A DNA stretch of 23,388 bases. Source: Corynebacterium kroppenstedtii (GTDB lineage: Bacteria; Actinomycetota; Actinomycetes; Mycobacteriales; Mycobacteriaceae). Position numbers and translations under genes: made by a program. Shown here piece by piece: positions 14,589 to 22,726 of this stretch. Position 1 is the first letter of the stretch; every line of letters starts with the position of its first letter. The stretch covers positions 1 to 23,388 of the forward strand of contig NZ_QFRA01000028.1 in the NCBI RefSeq assembly GCF_003243515.1, given 5' to 3'. The notes below the pieces were generated by a model that ran no database searches, was not told the DNA's origin, and saw only the letters and a list, made by a program, of their open reading frames with translations.

Positions 14589-14805
14589 AGGCGATCCTTT
14601 CGTGGTGGTGTTGACGCCAACAATGGGGATATCCACGGTGTAGGCAGAGCCTATTGCCGACGCGACTATCTATCGTAGTAGTGGCGCGGGACTCGCTGAA
14701 GTGAGGCATGGGATGAACAAGGATTGGATGAGTCGCGATTGGGATGGGGACCGTGGCCTCTGGGTGCTGTGGCCCGTGGGTACTGTGTTCACTGTGAATG
14801 ACTTG

Positions 14806-15981
14806 ATGAAGATTCATGGGGATCAAGCCGCGCGGGGAGCGGACCTTGATTTCGCAGTGAATGTTCGGCACCCCGCGCCCCCGCCGTGGCTGCAGGAGGC
14901 GCTGGCGCATCGCTTGGGTGATCTCGGCGCGTATCCGTGGGAAGAGCAGGAAACGCGCGAGGTTATCGCCGATTTTCATGGGTGTGATGCGTCGGAAATC
15001 ATGCTTCTTAATGGTGTGGCTGAGGGGTTTTCTCTGTTTCCCCGAATCTTTGGCGGGGGCCGAGAGATCCACGGTGGAGTCCGTGCTGTCGCGCCGGGAG
15101 GTGGCCACCACGGGAGGTGCCGCTAATCGACGGGGACAAGCCTCCGGGCGGCGGTTGTGCATCCTTCCTTCACCGAGCCCGATATTGCGCTGACCGGTAC
15201 CAATATCCCGGTCACGCGTGTTATTCGGTGGTCTCTTGCCGACGGTGACTGGCCGGGCGTGGTTCCTGCCGATGTGAATCTCGTGGTGATTGGTAATCCG
15301 ACGAATCCGACAGGTGTTCTTCACCGCCGGGAAGATATTGAGCGGGCGCTGAGGCCCGGACGGATCGTTCTGGTGGATGAGGCGTTCATGGATATGGCCA
15401 CGTCAGCGATTACTGATACCGCCGACAGCGCACTTCCTGAGAACCAGTCTGCGAACGAGGGGGAGTGTCCCGAGTCGCTTTTGCCCGATCGGCCGTCCGG
15501 GGTGCTGGTAGCCCGATCGTTGACGAAGACGTTTTCGGTGGCCGGGCTCCGATGTGGGTATTTCGTCGGTGATCCAGACGTGATTGAGAACCTTAGCCAC
15601 GGGCGGCCGCCGTGGGCTGTGGGAACGTTGGCATTGGAAGCGGTGAGTCCCCGGGGCATCGAGTGGTCCCGACACGATAAAGAAGAGATGGCGCGCAACC
15701 GGGCCGCGATGGCGGAGGCCTTGACCGCGGCGGGCTGGAATGTTTACCCCTCCGCAGCGCCATTTATGCTGGTCATTCCACCGGGACGGTATGTCCCGGC
15801 ATCGCCGGAATCAACGCGTCGTCTGACTCAGGAGCTCGCAGCACGCAGCATCGCGGTCCGGCGTACGGACACGTTTCCCGGACTCGACGGCACCGCACTT
15901 CGGCTAGCTGTGCGGCCCCCGCCTGACGTGGAACAACTCATCGACGCTGTGCAGCACATTCAAAGTAACCGTCAGGCGTAA
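14806..15981 (+). pseudogene. cobC: CobC/HisC-like PLP aminotransferase gene, interrupted
   Basis: This is the Rv2231c-type fold-I aminotransferase (threonine-phosphate decarboxylase or histidinol-phosphate aminotransferase-like). I place the start at ATG 14806 (MKIHGDQAARGADLDFAVNV); GTG 14794 and GTG 14701 are in frame, none with a good ribosome site. N-terminal landmarks are DFAVNVRHPAPPPWL and LLNGVAEGFSLFPRIFGG. The frame then meets TAA at 15124-15126. After about 15149 the same frame resumes AAVVHPSFTEPDIALTG, NPTNPTG, LVDEAFMD and the PLP lysine in SLTKTFSVAGLRCGYF. The 90-base piece between reads as coding in the +1 frame, bordered by G5 (15055-15059) and GGG (15146-15148). So either two one-base errors flank a 30-residue insert or the gene is dead. 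It diverges from ptpA. Confidence 0.75.
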
Positions 15982-16034
15982 CCGCGAAGCGTTAATAACT
16001 CAGTCGTGTCCTAACCTCATGTCACAATGGGACC

Positions 16035-17153
16035 ATGACTACAGTCGCTGATATTCGTCAGACCATGGATGCCGCATTTCCCCCGGCCTTAGCAGAAGAG
16101 TGGGACCGCGTGGGCCTCATCTGCGGGAATCCGTCCGCGAATGTTTCCCTAGTCGCGGTCGCGTTAGAGGCCTCGGATGCCGTCGTCGATCACGCCATCG
16201 ACCAGGGAGCGGACATGCTTATTGTCCACCACCCCTTGCTGTTGAGAGGTACACATTCCGTGGCGACGGATGACCCGAAGGGCCGGTTACTCCACCGGCT
16301 CATCAAACACGACTGCGCGTTATTTGCTGCTCACACCAATGCCGACGCTGCCGACGGCGGCGTCAACGATATCTTGGCGGACCTTCTAGGTGTGACAGAG
16401 ACAAAGCCGCTCAACCCCATTAAGGCGACATTGCATAAGTGGGGCGTGATGGTTCCTGTCGACCATGTTGAGAAGGTGAAAGACGCGGTGTTCGCCGTGG
16501 GGGCGGGGAAGATCGGCCAGTACTCCCACTGCAGTTTCGAGACTGAGGGCAAGGGCCAGTTTTTGCCGGAGGACGGCTCCCACCCGGCATTAGGTAGCGT
16601 CGGAAAGGTCGAACATGCCACCGAGGTAAGAGTGGAGTTTGTGTCCCGACCGAACCTCGACGACGACATTATCGACGCCATTGTCCGCGCCCATCCGTAT
16701 GAGGAGCCCGCTTTTGATTGCGTCACCATGAGCGGTGGCGTGATCGGCGGGATCGGTCGCGTCGGGACGCTCACCAGCCCAACAACGCTGAAGGAATTCG
16801 CCCAGCGAGTTGCGGATGCGCTACCGGAAACGGTGGAGGGGATCAGGGCAGCTGGCGATCCCGACACGCGCATTGAAACAGTGGCGTTGTGCTCGGGAGC
16901 GGGTGACAGTTTCTTGGATCAAGCGCGGGCGGTGGGGGCCGATGTGTATGTGACCTCGGACCTTCGCCACCATCCTGCCGACGAACACCTCCGCCGCGGA
17001 AAACCTGTTTTGGTGGACACGGCGCACTGGGCCAGTGAGTTTCCGTGGTGTGGTTCCGTCGCCACCATGATGCGGGAGCAGTTGGGTCTGACCGCCGAGG
17101 TGATTGAGGTGAGGACGGATCCCTGGACAGTCCACGCCTCCAAGAAGCAGTAG
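16035..17153 (+). CDS. Nif3-like dinuclear metal-centre hexameric protein
   Basis: A 372-residue member of the Nif3/YbgI/DUF34 family, sometimes annotated GTP cyclohydrolase 1 type 2 although its physiological reaction is unsettled. The metal-binding signature is present: IVHHPLLLRG with His65-His66, HTNADAADGG with His100 and Asp104, and near the end TSDLRHHPADEH and DTAHWASEF. The middle third (HKWGVMVPVDHVEKVKDAVFAVGAGKIGQYSHCSF) is the PII-like insert found in the longer, actinobacterial and Gram-positive versions. ATG 16035 gives MTTVADIRQTMDAAFPP, a normal start; there is no ribosome site and the leader is short, so a leaderless message is possible. It follows the aminotransferase and precedes the zinc-ribbon gene, the order seen in mycobacteria (Rv2231c-Rv2229c, reversed). 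Confidence 0.95.
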   Translation: MTTVADIRQTMDAAFPPALAEEWDRVGLICGNPSANVSLVAVALEASDAVVDHAIDQGADMLIVHHPLLLRGTHSVATDDPKGRLLHRLIKHDCALFAAHTNADAADGGVNDILADLLGVTETKPLNPIKATLHKWGVMVPVDHVEKVKDAVFAVGAGKIGQYSHCSFETEGKGQFLPEDGSHPALGSVGKVEHATEVRVEFVSRPNLDDDIIDAIVRAHPYEEPAFDCVTMSGGVIGGIGRVGTLTSPTTLKEFAQRVADALPETVEGIRAAGDPDTRIETVALCSGAGDSFLDQARAVGADVYVTSDLRHHPADEHLRRGKPVLVDTAHWASEFPWCGSVATMMREQLGLTAEVIEVRTDPWTVHASKKQ

Positions 17154-17187
17154 ACCGAGTTCGGGCAACGCAACAGCCTGCCGAGAT

Positions 17188-17208
17188 GTGTGGCATCGAG
17201 TGCCACAC
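17188..17208 (+). repeat. 8-base-pair hairpin between the Nif3-like and zinc-ribbon genes
   Basis: GTGTGGCA (17188-17195) pairs exactly with TGCCACAC (17201-17208) around TCGAG in the 157-base spacer. No T-run follows, so it may be an RNA processing or operator element rather than a terminator. Confidence 0.4.
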
Positions 17209-17310
17209 GGATGGCCGATTTGCTGGTTTACTAGAGATCAGTGTTCTAGAGATATAACTGCTAGTGCTGGCGCACCAGGCGCTTCAACCGCCACGATGGA
17301 GGAAGACAGC

Positions 17311-18060
17311 ATGAAATGCTCAGTGCGGGATCAAAAGCGGCTTCTTGATATGTCCCGGCTCCATAACGACATTGAGGTTCTGGAAGCGCGGGCAGTCAAC
17401 CTGCCAGAGAAACAGCGGCTTGATGAAGTCCTGAGACAGAAAGCCCTGGCACGGTCCCGCACTATCACGGCATCAGTCACGCTCTCAGAGATGGATGCTG
17501 AATTATTCAAGCTCAATAGTGATATTGCCAAGCTTCGTCGCCGAGAGGCCGACGATCGTCAACGGCTCACCGTGGCCTCAGACCGCGAACGACGACGCGA
17601 CCTTAACCACGACATCAACGCTGCCCAGCGGATCCGGGCGCGGCTGGAGTCTCGACGCGATGACGTCGAAACCCAGCGCGACCAGCACCTCAAAAGTCCG
17701 GAGGGCCAGGACCAGCCGCCGGAGACAATTGACTCAGGTGATTCCGTTGCGGCTGCTCGTCGCGCATTGGATGATTCGATCATGGCGGTGCGCCGGCGGA
17801 TAGATGAAAAACATCGAAAAGTTCAGGTTATTAAAAACGAATTGCCCGACGAGATTATCGAGGCCTACGACATACAGCGTGAGGATCACGGAGTTGGAGC
17901 CGCTCAGCTGATAGACCGCGTGTGCCAGGGGTGCCATATGTCGCTGGATAATGCCACGTTAACGGCATTTCGCAAGGCCCCTGCCGATGAACTCCTCCAA
18001 TGCCCGGAGTGCAATACATACCTCATTCGGTACAACCCTGAACTGGAAGGAGCGGTCTGA
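17311..18060 (+). CDS. Coiled-coil protein with C-terminal zinc ribbon (CT398-like)
   Basis: ATG 17311 follows GGAGGA by eight bases and gives 249 residues; the frame upstream of it is non-family sequence. Residues 1-165 are charged and predicted helical, with many Arg, Glu and Leu repeats typical of a long antiparallel coiled coil. The C-terminus carries the zinc ribbon CQGCHMSL at Cys205/208 and CPEC at Cys231/234, followed by TYLIRYNPELEGAV. Proteins of this class (zf-RING_7/CT398) bind nucleic acid or partner proteins, but no reaction is established. The stop codon overlaps the start of the phosphatase gene (TGATG), so the two are translationally coupled; in M. tuberculosis the same neighbours are Rv2229c and Rv2228c. 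Confidence 0.92.
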   Translation: MKCSVRDQKRLLDMSRLHNDIEVLEARAVNLPEKQRLDEVLRQKALARSRTITASVTLSEMDAELFKLNSDIAKLRRREADDRQRLTVASDRERRRDLNHDINAAQRIRARLESRRDDVETQRDQHLKSPEGQDQPPETIDSGDSVAAARRALDDSIMAVRRRIDEKHRKVQVIKNELPDEIIEAYDIQREDHGVGAAQLIDRVCQGCHMSLDNATLTAFRKAPADELLQCPECNTYLIRYNPELEGAV

Positions 18061-18737
18061 TGGCTGCCTGGCTACCGGGATCATCCGAGACGCAGCGCTG
18101 TCGGTTAGTGTTGCTCCGTCATGGGCAAACGCCCTACTCCACACAAGGTAAGTACGCCGGCCGCGCCGACATCCCTCTCACCGACGAAGGACACCGCCAG
18201 GCTCATCGAGCTGGCCGATGGCTACGCGAGGCCGACTTAACCGCCGCGGTGACATCTCCTGCGTTGCGTTGCCGACAAACCCTTGATGACCTCACAAAAG
18301 AGTTAGTCCCTGGGTCGGAGCAGCCTGCGGAGTTGCCCGTCGACGTCGTCGATAACCTCATCGAACTCGATTTTGGTGAGTGGGATGGGCGGACGTTCAA
18401 AGACATTCATGATCATTTCGGCGAAACACAAGAAAAGTGGTTCACGGACTGGACCATGCCCGTACCGGGTGGAGAAAGCGTTCAGGCCGTAGACCAGCGA
18501 GTTCACAGGGCGGTGACGGAACTCGTTGACCAGCACTGGGGAGACAACCTGCTGCTAGTTAGCCACGTGACCCCCATCAAGTCGGTTCTGCGCCGAGCTT
18601 TGTGTGCCGACTCTGACTTCTTTGTTCGGCTTCACCTGGATACGTCGTCAATCAGTATCGTCGATTTTTATAGCGACGGCCCGATCTGCGTGCAGGCCAT
18701 CAATTCCACCGCGCACCTTGTTGATGGGGTAGAGTGA
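18060..18737 (+). CDS. Histidine phosphatase family protein (CobC-like domain, no RNase H)
   Basis: A 225-residue branch-1 histidine phosphatase: LRHGQT with the phospho-accepting His21 and Arg20, SPALRCRQT with Arg70, IELDFGEWDGRTF with the acid Glu near 102, and SHVTPIK with the second catalytic His169. Orthologues at this position in mycobacteria (Rv2228c) carry an N-terminal RNase HI domain fused to this one. Here the protein begins only 14 residues before the RHG motif, and the start codon overlaps the zinc-ribbon stop, so no RNase H half is present. In that larger family the phosphatase half acts on alpha-ribazole phosphate or other phosphomonoesters; the substrate here is unknown. It ends 12 bases before rnpB. 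Confidence 0.92.
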   Translation: MAAWLPGSSETQRCRLVLLRHGQTPYSTQGKYAGRADIPLTDEGHRQAHRAGRWLREADLTAAVTSPALRCRQTLDDLTKELVPGSEQPAELPVDVVDNLIELDFGEWDGRTFKDIHDHFGETQEKWFTDWTMPVPGGESVQAVDQRVHRAVTELVDQHWGDNLLLVSHVTPIKSVLRRALCADSDFFVRLHLDTSSISIVDFYSDGPICVQAINSTAHLVDGVE

Positions 18738-18749
18738 AGCCTCGCGATT

Positions 18750-19205
18750 GAGCCGGCCGGGTAATCGCGGGGGCGGAATCGACAGCACAGTGAGTCTCTG
18801 CTTGCAGAGACCGTGCCTGATGCTGTGCAGACCGTCGTCGAGGAAAGTCCGGACTCCACAGGGCACGGATGTTGCTAACAGCAACCCAGGGCGACCTGAG
18901 GGCACGTGCAACAGAAAGTAGACCGCCTGTAGACGCAATATCTGCAGGTAAGGGTGAAAGGGTGTGGTAAAAGCGCACCAGCACTGCAGGTGACTGTGGT
19001 GGCTAGGTAAACCCTTCCGGGAGCAAGGCATGATGGCGCACCGTTGCTTTGGTGCGCCGGCGCGGGCGTTTGAGGGCTGCTCGTCCAAGTCCGCGGGTAA
19101 GCCGCGTGAGGCTGCCAGCGATGGCAGCCCAAGATAGATGATTACCTCCCATGCCAGGGGAGACCCCGCATGGCAGACAAAATCCGGCTTATAGGCCGGC
19201 TCATT
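18750..19205 (+). ncRNA. rnpB: RNase P RNA, bacterial class A
   Basis: The catalytic RNA that trims tRNA 5' leaders. The P1 helix GAGCCGGCC (18750-18758) pairs with GGCCGGCTC (19194-19202). The universal P4 strand lies in GAGGAAAGTCCGGACTCC about 18839-18856 and its partner region in AGATAGATGATTACC at about 19132-19145. AGGGTGAAAGGGTGTGGTAA and ACAAAATCCGGCTTATAGG are further conserved blocks. Length near 455 bases is normal for high-GC Gram-positive class A. The position after the histidine-phosphatase gene is conserved in relatives. The 3' end overlaps the last codon of the convergent galactokinase-like gene; the exact end is uncertain by a few bases. Confidence 0.96.
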
Positions 19206-20520
19206 CGCTATCCATATGTGGGGGCTGCATGTGCGCTGGCTCGGCGAAAGACAGTTCCGTGACCGTTATCCCGTCGTTTCTCGCGCCTTCGCTCCCTGGC
19301 CCGTCGCTCCGCATCTTGTCGCCAGTTTGTGGTTGATGCTCATCCTTCTTCGGCTTCACCAACGCGAGTACCGACGTGGACGCGCCGGGAATAGGCCGTG
19401 CAGCAACAATCCTCTGGCCAGGAATTTCCCCGATAACGTCACAGCCAGCCGGCGTTGCAATGTGTCTCAGTATTCGCTGCTGGGCGGGCGTTGCAGCAGA
19501 AACCAGCTCGATGAGTTCGCGACCTGACGTCGTGAGCGTTGAGGCCACCCGAATCGTGCGTCGCGATTTCACGTCCATCGCCGCGTCGCGCGCACGTGAA
19601 CTATCCCGCCCGCATAACTGCAGCCACCGGCGCGTCTCCAACACGGATGGATAGTCCGGCTGCTGCTCATCAGCAGCCGTGTCGCGCCGGGAAATATCAA
19701 GCCACTCCAGAACACGTTGCGGAGCAGAGGGCAAGTCCCGTAGCGTTTCGACGCCGAAGGTGGAACATGCGCGCCACAAGAAAGCGTCGTTACGCTGGGC
19801 TTTCGAAGCCCAGGACTGTGTATGGTCGAGGTCCTCGTCGGTAGGCGTAGCAGAGAGCATTACCGGGTGGAGAGGTTCACGTTCGTCGGTAAAAGGCAGC
19901 GCGGTGACGGCGTCGTCGAACTGTGTGAGATGAGTGAGCGTCCCGGGCTGACTGCGGAAAATGACGGACGGCCGCCACCAGGATGTGGGGGAGTGTGCGG
20001 ACTGCTGGAGTGCCTTCGCCGTGAGCGTGGCCAGTGTGGGCGGGCACGGTGGGTCATCCTTGCCGGAGAGCGCCGTCGCTAATGCCATGGTTATCGCGGC
20101 GGTGGCTGCAGCGTGCTTCCCGAAACCTTCGCCGGATGGAATAGAGGACATGATCGTCACGTAGAGGGGAGTCGACCGTCGAAGCCCACTTTGCTGGTGT
20201 GCCACAGTGTCCAGCACGGTGCGCACCACGTCGTCAGCGTCGGCAATGGGGTGAGGACCGGCCGAATGAACACCGAAGGACATACCGGCTTCAGATGTGT
20301 TTAGCTGATCGTGGTTGCCCTGAGGTGGTGTCGTTGTGAGACTGATCGCGACCTGAACCGACGGTTCGATGGTTTGCGCGATCGTGGTTCCACCAATGGG
20401 CGCGACATATTCGCCCAGCCACGCCAGTGTTCCGGGTGCAGAAACAATCCATGTCGGATCAACACCCCATGCCCGAGTATGCGCATCGGTAAGCAAAGCA
20501 GGGGAGGGTGAACCGGACAT
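19201..20520 (-). CDS. Divergent GHMP-kinase / galactokinase-like protein
   Basis: ATG 20520 is chosen because AAAGGA lies five bases upstream; the frame is open to 20589. The 439-residue product has a galactokinase layout: VSAPGTLAWLGEYVAPIGGTT (residues 26-46) lines up with the sugar-binding signature PGRVNLIGEH-x-DY-x-GG, and the C-terminal segment with CDVIGEIPGQRIVAARP corresponds to motif 3. The ATP-binding motif normally P-x3-GLSSSA is SIPSGEGFGKHAAATAA at about 126-142, lacking the serine run, and motif 3 lacks its Gly-rich turn. It may therefore be a non-canonical kinase or an inactive relative. Its family is moderately secure, its activity is not. It is convergent with rnpB and divergent from the small SPOR-type gene. 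Confidence 0.7.
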   Translation of the reverse strand: MSGSPSPALLTDAHTRAWGVDPTWIVSAPGTLAWLGEYVAPIGGTTIAQTIEPSVQVAISLTTTPPQGNHDQLNTSEAGMSFGVHSAGPHPIADADDVVRTVLDTVAHQQSGLRRSTPLYVTIMSSIPSGEGFGKHAAATAAITMALATALSGKDDPPCPPTLATLTAKALQQSAHSPTSWWRPSVIFRSQPGTLTHLTQFDDAVTALPFTDEREPLHPVMLSATPTDEDLDHTQSWASKAQRNDAFLWRACSTFGVETLRDLPSAPQRVLEWLDISRRDTAADEQQPDYPSVLETRRWLQLCGRDSSRARDAAMDVKSRRTIRVASTLTTSGRELIELVSAATPAQQRILRHIATPAGCDVIGEIPGQRIVAARPIPGASTSVLALVKPKKDEHQPQTGDKMRSDGPGSEGARNDGITVTELSFAEPAHMQPPHMDSE

Positions 20521-20557
20521 GAAATCCTTTCTGCGGAGAGGCTTTCGATTGAAAGAC

Positions 20558-20612
20558 TGAGGCCTACGAAAATTGAGGCCTACGAACAATGGTAGGTAGA
20601 TAATGGTCTACC
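20558..20612. repeat. Direct and inverted repeats in the divergent spacer
   Basis: In the 197-base spacer between the kinase-like and SPOR genes, TGAGGCCTACGAA occurs at 20558-20570 and again at 20574-20586. A perfect 6-6-6 inverted repeat GGTAGA-TAATGG-TCTACC follows at 20595-20612. A further A/T hairpin (AAAAAT/ATTTTT) lies near 20660-20676. Operators for a divergent promoter are plausible, unproven. Confidence 0.5.
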
Positions 20613-20717
20613 GCGGGCGATGTAGACGAGAGTGAAATAAACTTGTTATGCGCCTGTGAAAAAATTGCGATTTTTACGCGGTGACGGTTTCCACATACTG
20701 CAGAAAGGGCACTTGTT

Positions 20718-20888
20718 ATGGCCACCGATGATCAAAAGTGGTACTTCAATTCAGAAACTAAGGAAGTTTCGCAGGGGAAGAAGTCGAGCTGGCTCAACCG
20801 CATGGGGCCGTACGACTCCAAAGAAGAAGCCGAGCACGCGCTTGAACGAGCTCATGAGCGCAATCAAGAGGCCGATGAAAGCCGATGA
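20718..20888 (+). CDS. Small SPOR-type protein of unknown function, C-terminus possibly frameshifted
   Basis: ATG 20718 follows AAAGGG by about nine bases. The 56-residue product reads MATDDQKWYFNSETKEVSQG, then KKSSWLNRMGPYDSKEEAEHALERAHERNQEADESR. The pattern KWYFN-x-ET-x-EV-x-G, RMGPY and EEAEHAL is that of short actinobacterial proteins annotated as SPOR-domain-like. Relatives end in an acidic tail; here that tail (ADEEWNDDD, to 20910) lies in another frame. GCCGATGAA occurs at 20871-20879 and 20881-20889 with one extra A between; dropping that A would extend the protein to 63 residues. The role is unknown. It is convergent with the CYTH gene. Confidence 0.75.
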   Translation: MATDDQKWYFNSETKEVSQGKKSSWLNRMGPYDSKEEAEHALERAHERNQEADESR

Positions 20889-20917
20889 AGAGTGGAACGA
20901 CGACGACTAACCGACGG

Positions 20918-21661
20918 CTAGTCGGGCATGGTATCGCCCATTGCCATGACGAGCTTGGATGGACTCGACGATTTCTTCGCTCCTGCTGCCACAGCGTGCT
21001 GAGAGAGTCGGTCTAAAAAGCCATCAGCGAAGGCGCGAGCATCGCGCTGGGCGTCGCCATTGTGGTGATCAACGAGGATCTCGGGACTGAGTTCAATTTC
21101 CCATTCCCGCCAGTACTGGGCTTGTCCGCCTTCGAGGAGCCCGCGCGATGACACATGGTCATCACAGAATTCAGCTCCCTTGTATGTGTGAGAGCCTCCG
21201 CCTGATTCAGCGCCCCTGCGCGAGCTGGAGGAGCCCACCATCACGTCGGTTACGTGGCGCTCATTGTCAACTTGTGCGATGGCGATAAAGTCCGCCGAGT
21301 CATCGTCCGCCGGTGCAGCTGGCAATTCCTCATGGAGTGCCTCAAGTAGCGTGCGAGGAGGACGAACATGGTGAGGATCCGTTGCGTCCCCCGCGTCCAA
21401 GGGAGCATGGACTTCGCGACGCCCGCGCGTCCCCGGAAGTTTGAGCTGCCACCCTTCGTCAGGGCCACCGCTCCGACGTCGCAACGTGATCTTATTGCTG
21501 GTCAACTGGAGGTCTGGCGTGTCGTAATACGTCGCCGAGAGCGTAAACCGCTGTTCAGCCCCAACCCCAGCGATTCCCTCCACTGCGGAAAAATCAGGCA
21601 CCGGGGTGGCGTCGTCCACGGAGAATTTTACTTCGACTTCCAGCTGATCAGTAGAACTCAT
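20918..21661 (-). CDS. CYTH domain protein
   Basis: The start ATG 21661 (MSSTDQLEVEVKFSVD) sets the CYTH signature E-x-E-x-K at residues 8-12; the frame is open to 21814 but that sequence overlaps panB. The 247-residue product shows the acidic-basic tunnel residues of the family: YYDTPDLQL, ITLRRRSGGPDEGWQLKLPG with alternating basic residues, and later YWREWEIELSPE. CYTH proteins (adenylate cyclase 2/thiamine triphosphatase/triphosphatase) bind triphosphate groups with divalent metal; the substrate is unknown, inorganic triphosphate being the usual bacterial one. It lies 28 bases downstream of panB on the same strand, an order also found in mycobacteria (Rv2225-Rv2226). A small hairpin (CGACTA/TAGTCG) covers its stop. 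Confidence 0.9.
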   Translation of the reverse strand: MSSTDQLEVEVKFSVDDATPVPDFSAVEGIAGVGAEQRFTLSATYYDTPDLQLTSNKITLRRRSGGPDEGWQLKLPGTRGRREVHAPLDAGDATDPHHVRPPRTLLEALHEELPAAPADDDSADFIAIAQVDNERHVTDVMVGSSSSRRGAESGGGSHTYKGAEFCDDHVSSRGLLEGGQAQYWREWEIELSPEILVDHHNGDAQRDARAFADGFLDRLSQHAVAAGAKKSSSPSKLVMAMGDTMPD

Positions 21662-21689
21662 GACGCCAAGTGTAGGTGTGTGTCGCCGT

Positions 21690-22547
21690 TTAGGCCTTGG
21701 GATTATCCGAGAAGGCATGGTCAGCGTCGGGGAAAGTGCCATCAGCAACCCGGTCTCGGTACCGCCGAGCAGCGTCGCGTAATTCCTGGCCAATCTGCCC
21801 AAATTCCTCGACAAACGACGGTGTGCGACGACCCGCCGTCATCGCCGCCATATCCTGCCACACGAGTACTTGGCCGTCCGTTCCAGCGCCGGCACCAATG
21901 CCGATCGTGGGGATCGGAAGCTCCTCGGTGATCTCCCGCGCAATCTCCTCCGGGACCATTTCAAGAACGACGGCAGACGCGCCAGCCTCACACACGGCCT
22001 TCGCGTCGCGGTTGAGCTGTTCAGCCCCACTGCCACGCCCTTGCACCCGGAAACCACCCAGCGATGACACCGACTGAGGCGTAAACCCAATATGCGCCAT
22101 CACGGCAATCCCGGCCTGAGTAATCGCCCGAATACGTGGCGCGATTCGCTCGCCGCCTTCGATTTTCACCATGTCGGCACCAGAACCGTGGATCATCCGC
22201 ACAGCATTAGCGACGGCGTGCTCATCCGATTGCTCGTAGGCGCCGAACGGCAGATCCGCGACGACGAGTGCGTGGGGAGCACCTCTCACCACAGCGCCAG
22301 CCAGAGGGATGAGTTCCTCCATCGTGATCGCCGTCGTCGATGAATACCCATAAACGACGTTGGCCGCGGAATCACCGACCAGAAGCACCGGGATGTCGGC
22401 GTCGTCAAAAATTCGAGCCGTCGTGAAATCGTAGGCAGTCAGCATGGCCCAGCGCTTGCCCTCACGCTTGAATTGATCGAGGTGATGAATCCGAGTCTTC
22501 CGCCTCGGCTTTTCTGACTGTTGAGGAGCGTCGGGGTGGGCAGACAT
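21690..22547 (-). CDS. panB: 3-methyl-2-oxobutanoate hydroxymethyltransferase
   Basis: PanB transfers a hydroxymethyl group from 5,10-methylene-THF to ketoisovalerate to make ketopantoate, the first step towards pantothenate and CoA. The 285-residue sequence has AMLTAYDFTTARIFDDADIP, the metal-binding LVGDSAANVVYGY, ALVVADLPFGAYEQ, VKIEGGERI, AHIGFTPQS, and the catalytic Glu in VVLEMVPEEIA; all are normal for the family. ATG 22547 has AGAGAGGAA about nine bases upstream. The first 20 residues (basic, QQSEKPRRKTRIHHL) precede the TIM barrel. It is followed by the CYTH gene and is divergent from glnA2. Confidence 0.97.
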   Translation of the reverse strand: MSAHPDAPQQSEKPRRKTRIHHLDQFKREGKRWAMLTAYDFTTARIFDDADIPVLLVGDSAANVVYGYSSTTAITMEELIPLAGAVVRGAPHALVVADLPFGAYEQSDEHAVANAVRMIHGSGADMVKIEGGERIAPRIRAITQAGIAVMAHIGFTPQSVSSLGGFRVQGRGSGAEQLNRDAKAVCEAGASAVVLEMVPEEIAREITEELPIPTIGIGAGAGTDGQVLVWQDMAAMTAGRRTPSFVEEFGQIGQELRDAARRYRDRVADGTFPDADHAFSDNPKA

Positions 22548-22726
22548 GGGCTGGTTCCTCTCTCAAATAAACAGGATTTGTCGGAATTGTCTCTGGGTAT
22601 TTCTACTGGTGTGACTACCGTATGCGCCAGGATGTGGGGGCTTTCCCTCGCATCAAACTCTATTCACATACACGCGCTCTGTGGCTAACACGCGCCCATG
22701 TCCCACCCACCGACTACCCTGTAGGT

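Noticed and set aside
16331..16873. 180-codon antisense frame in the Nif3-like gene
   Set aside because: No ribosome site or family resemblance; the sense gene has complete metal-binding motifs.
18648..19132. Several antisense frames across rnpB
   Set aside because: The DNA there is RNase P RNA, with P1, P4 and conserved loops in place; the frames are chance.
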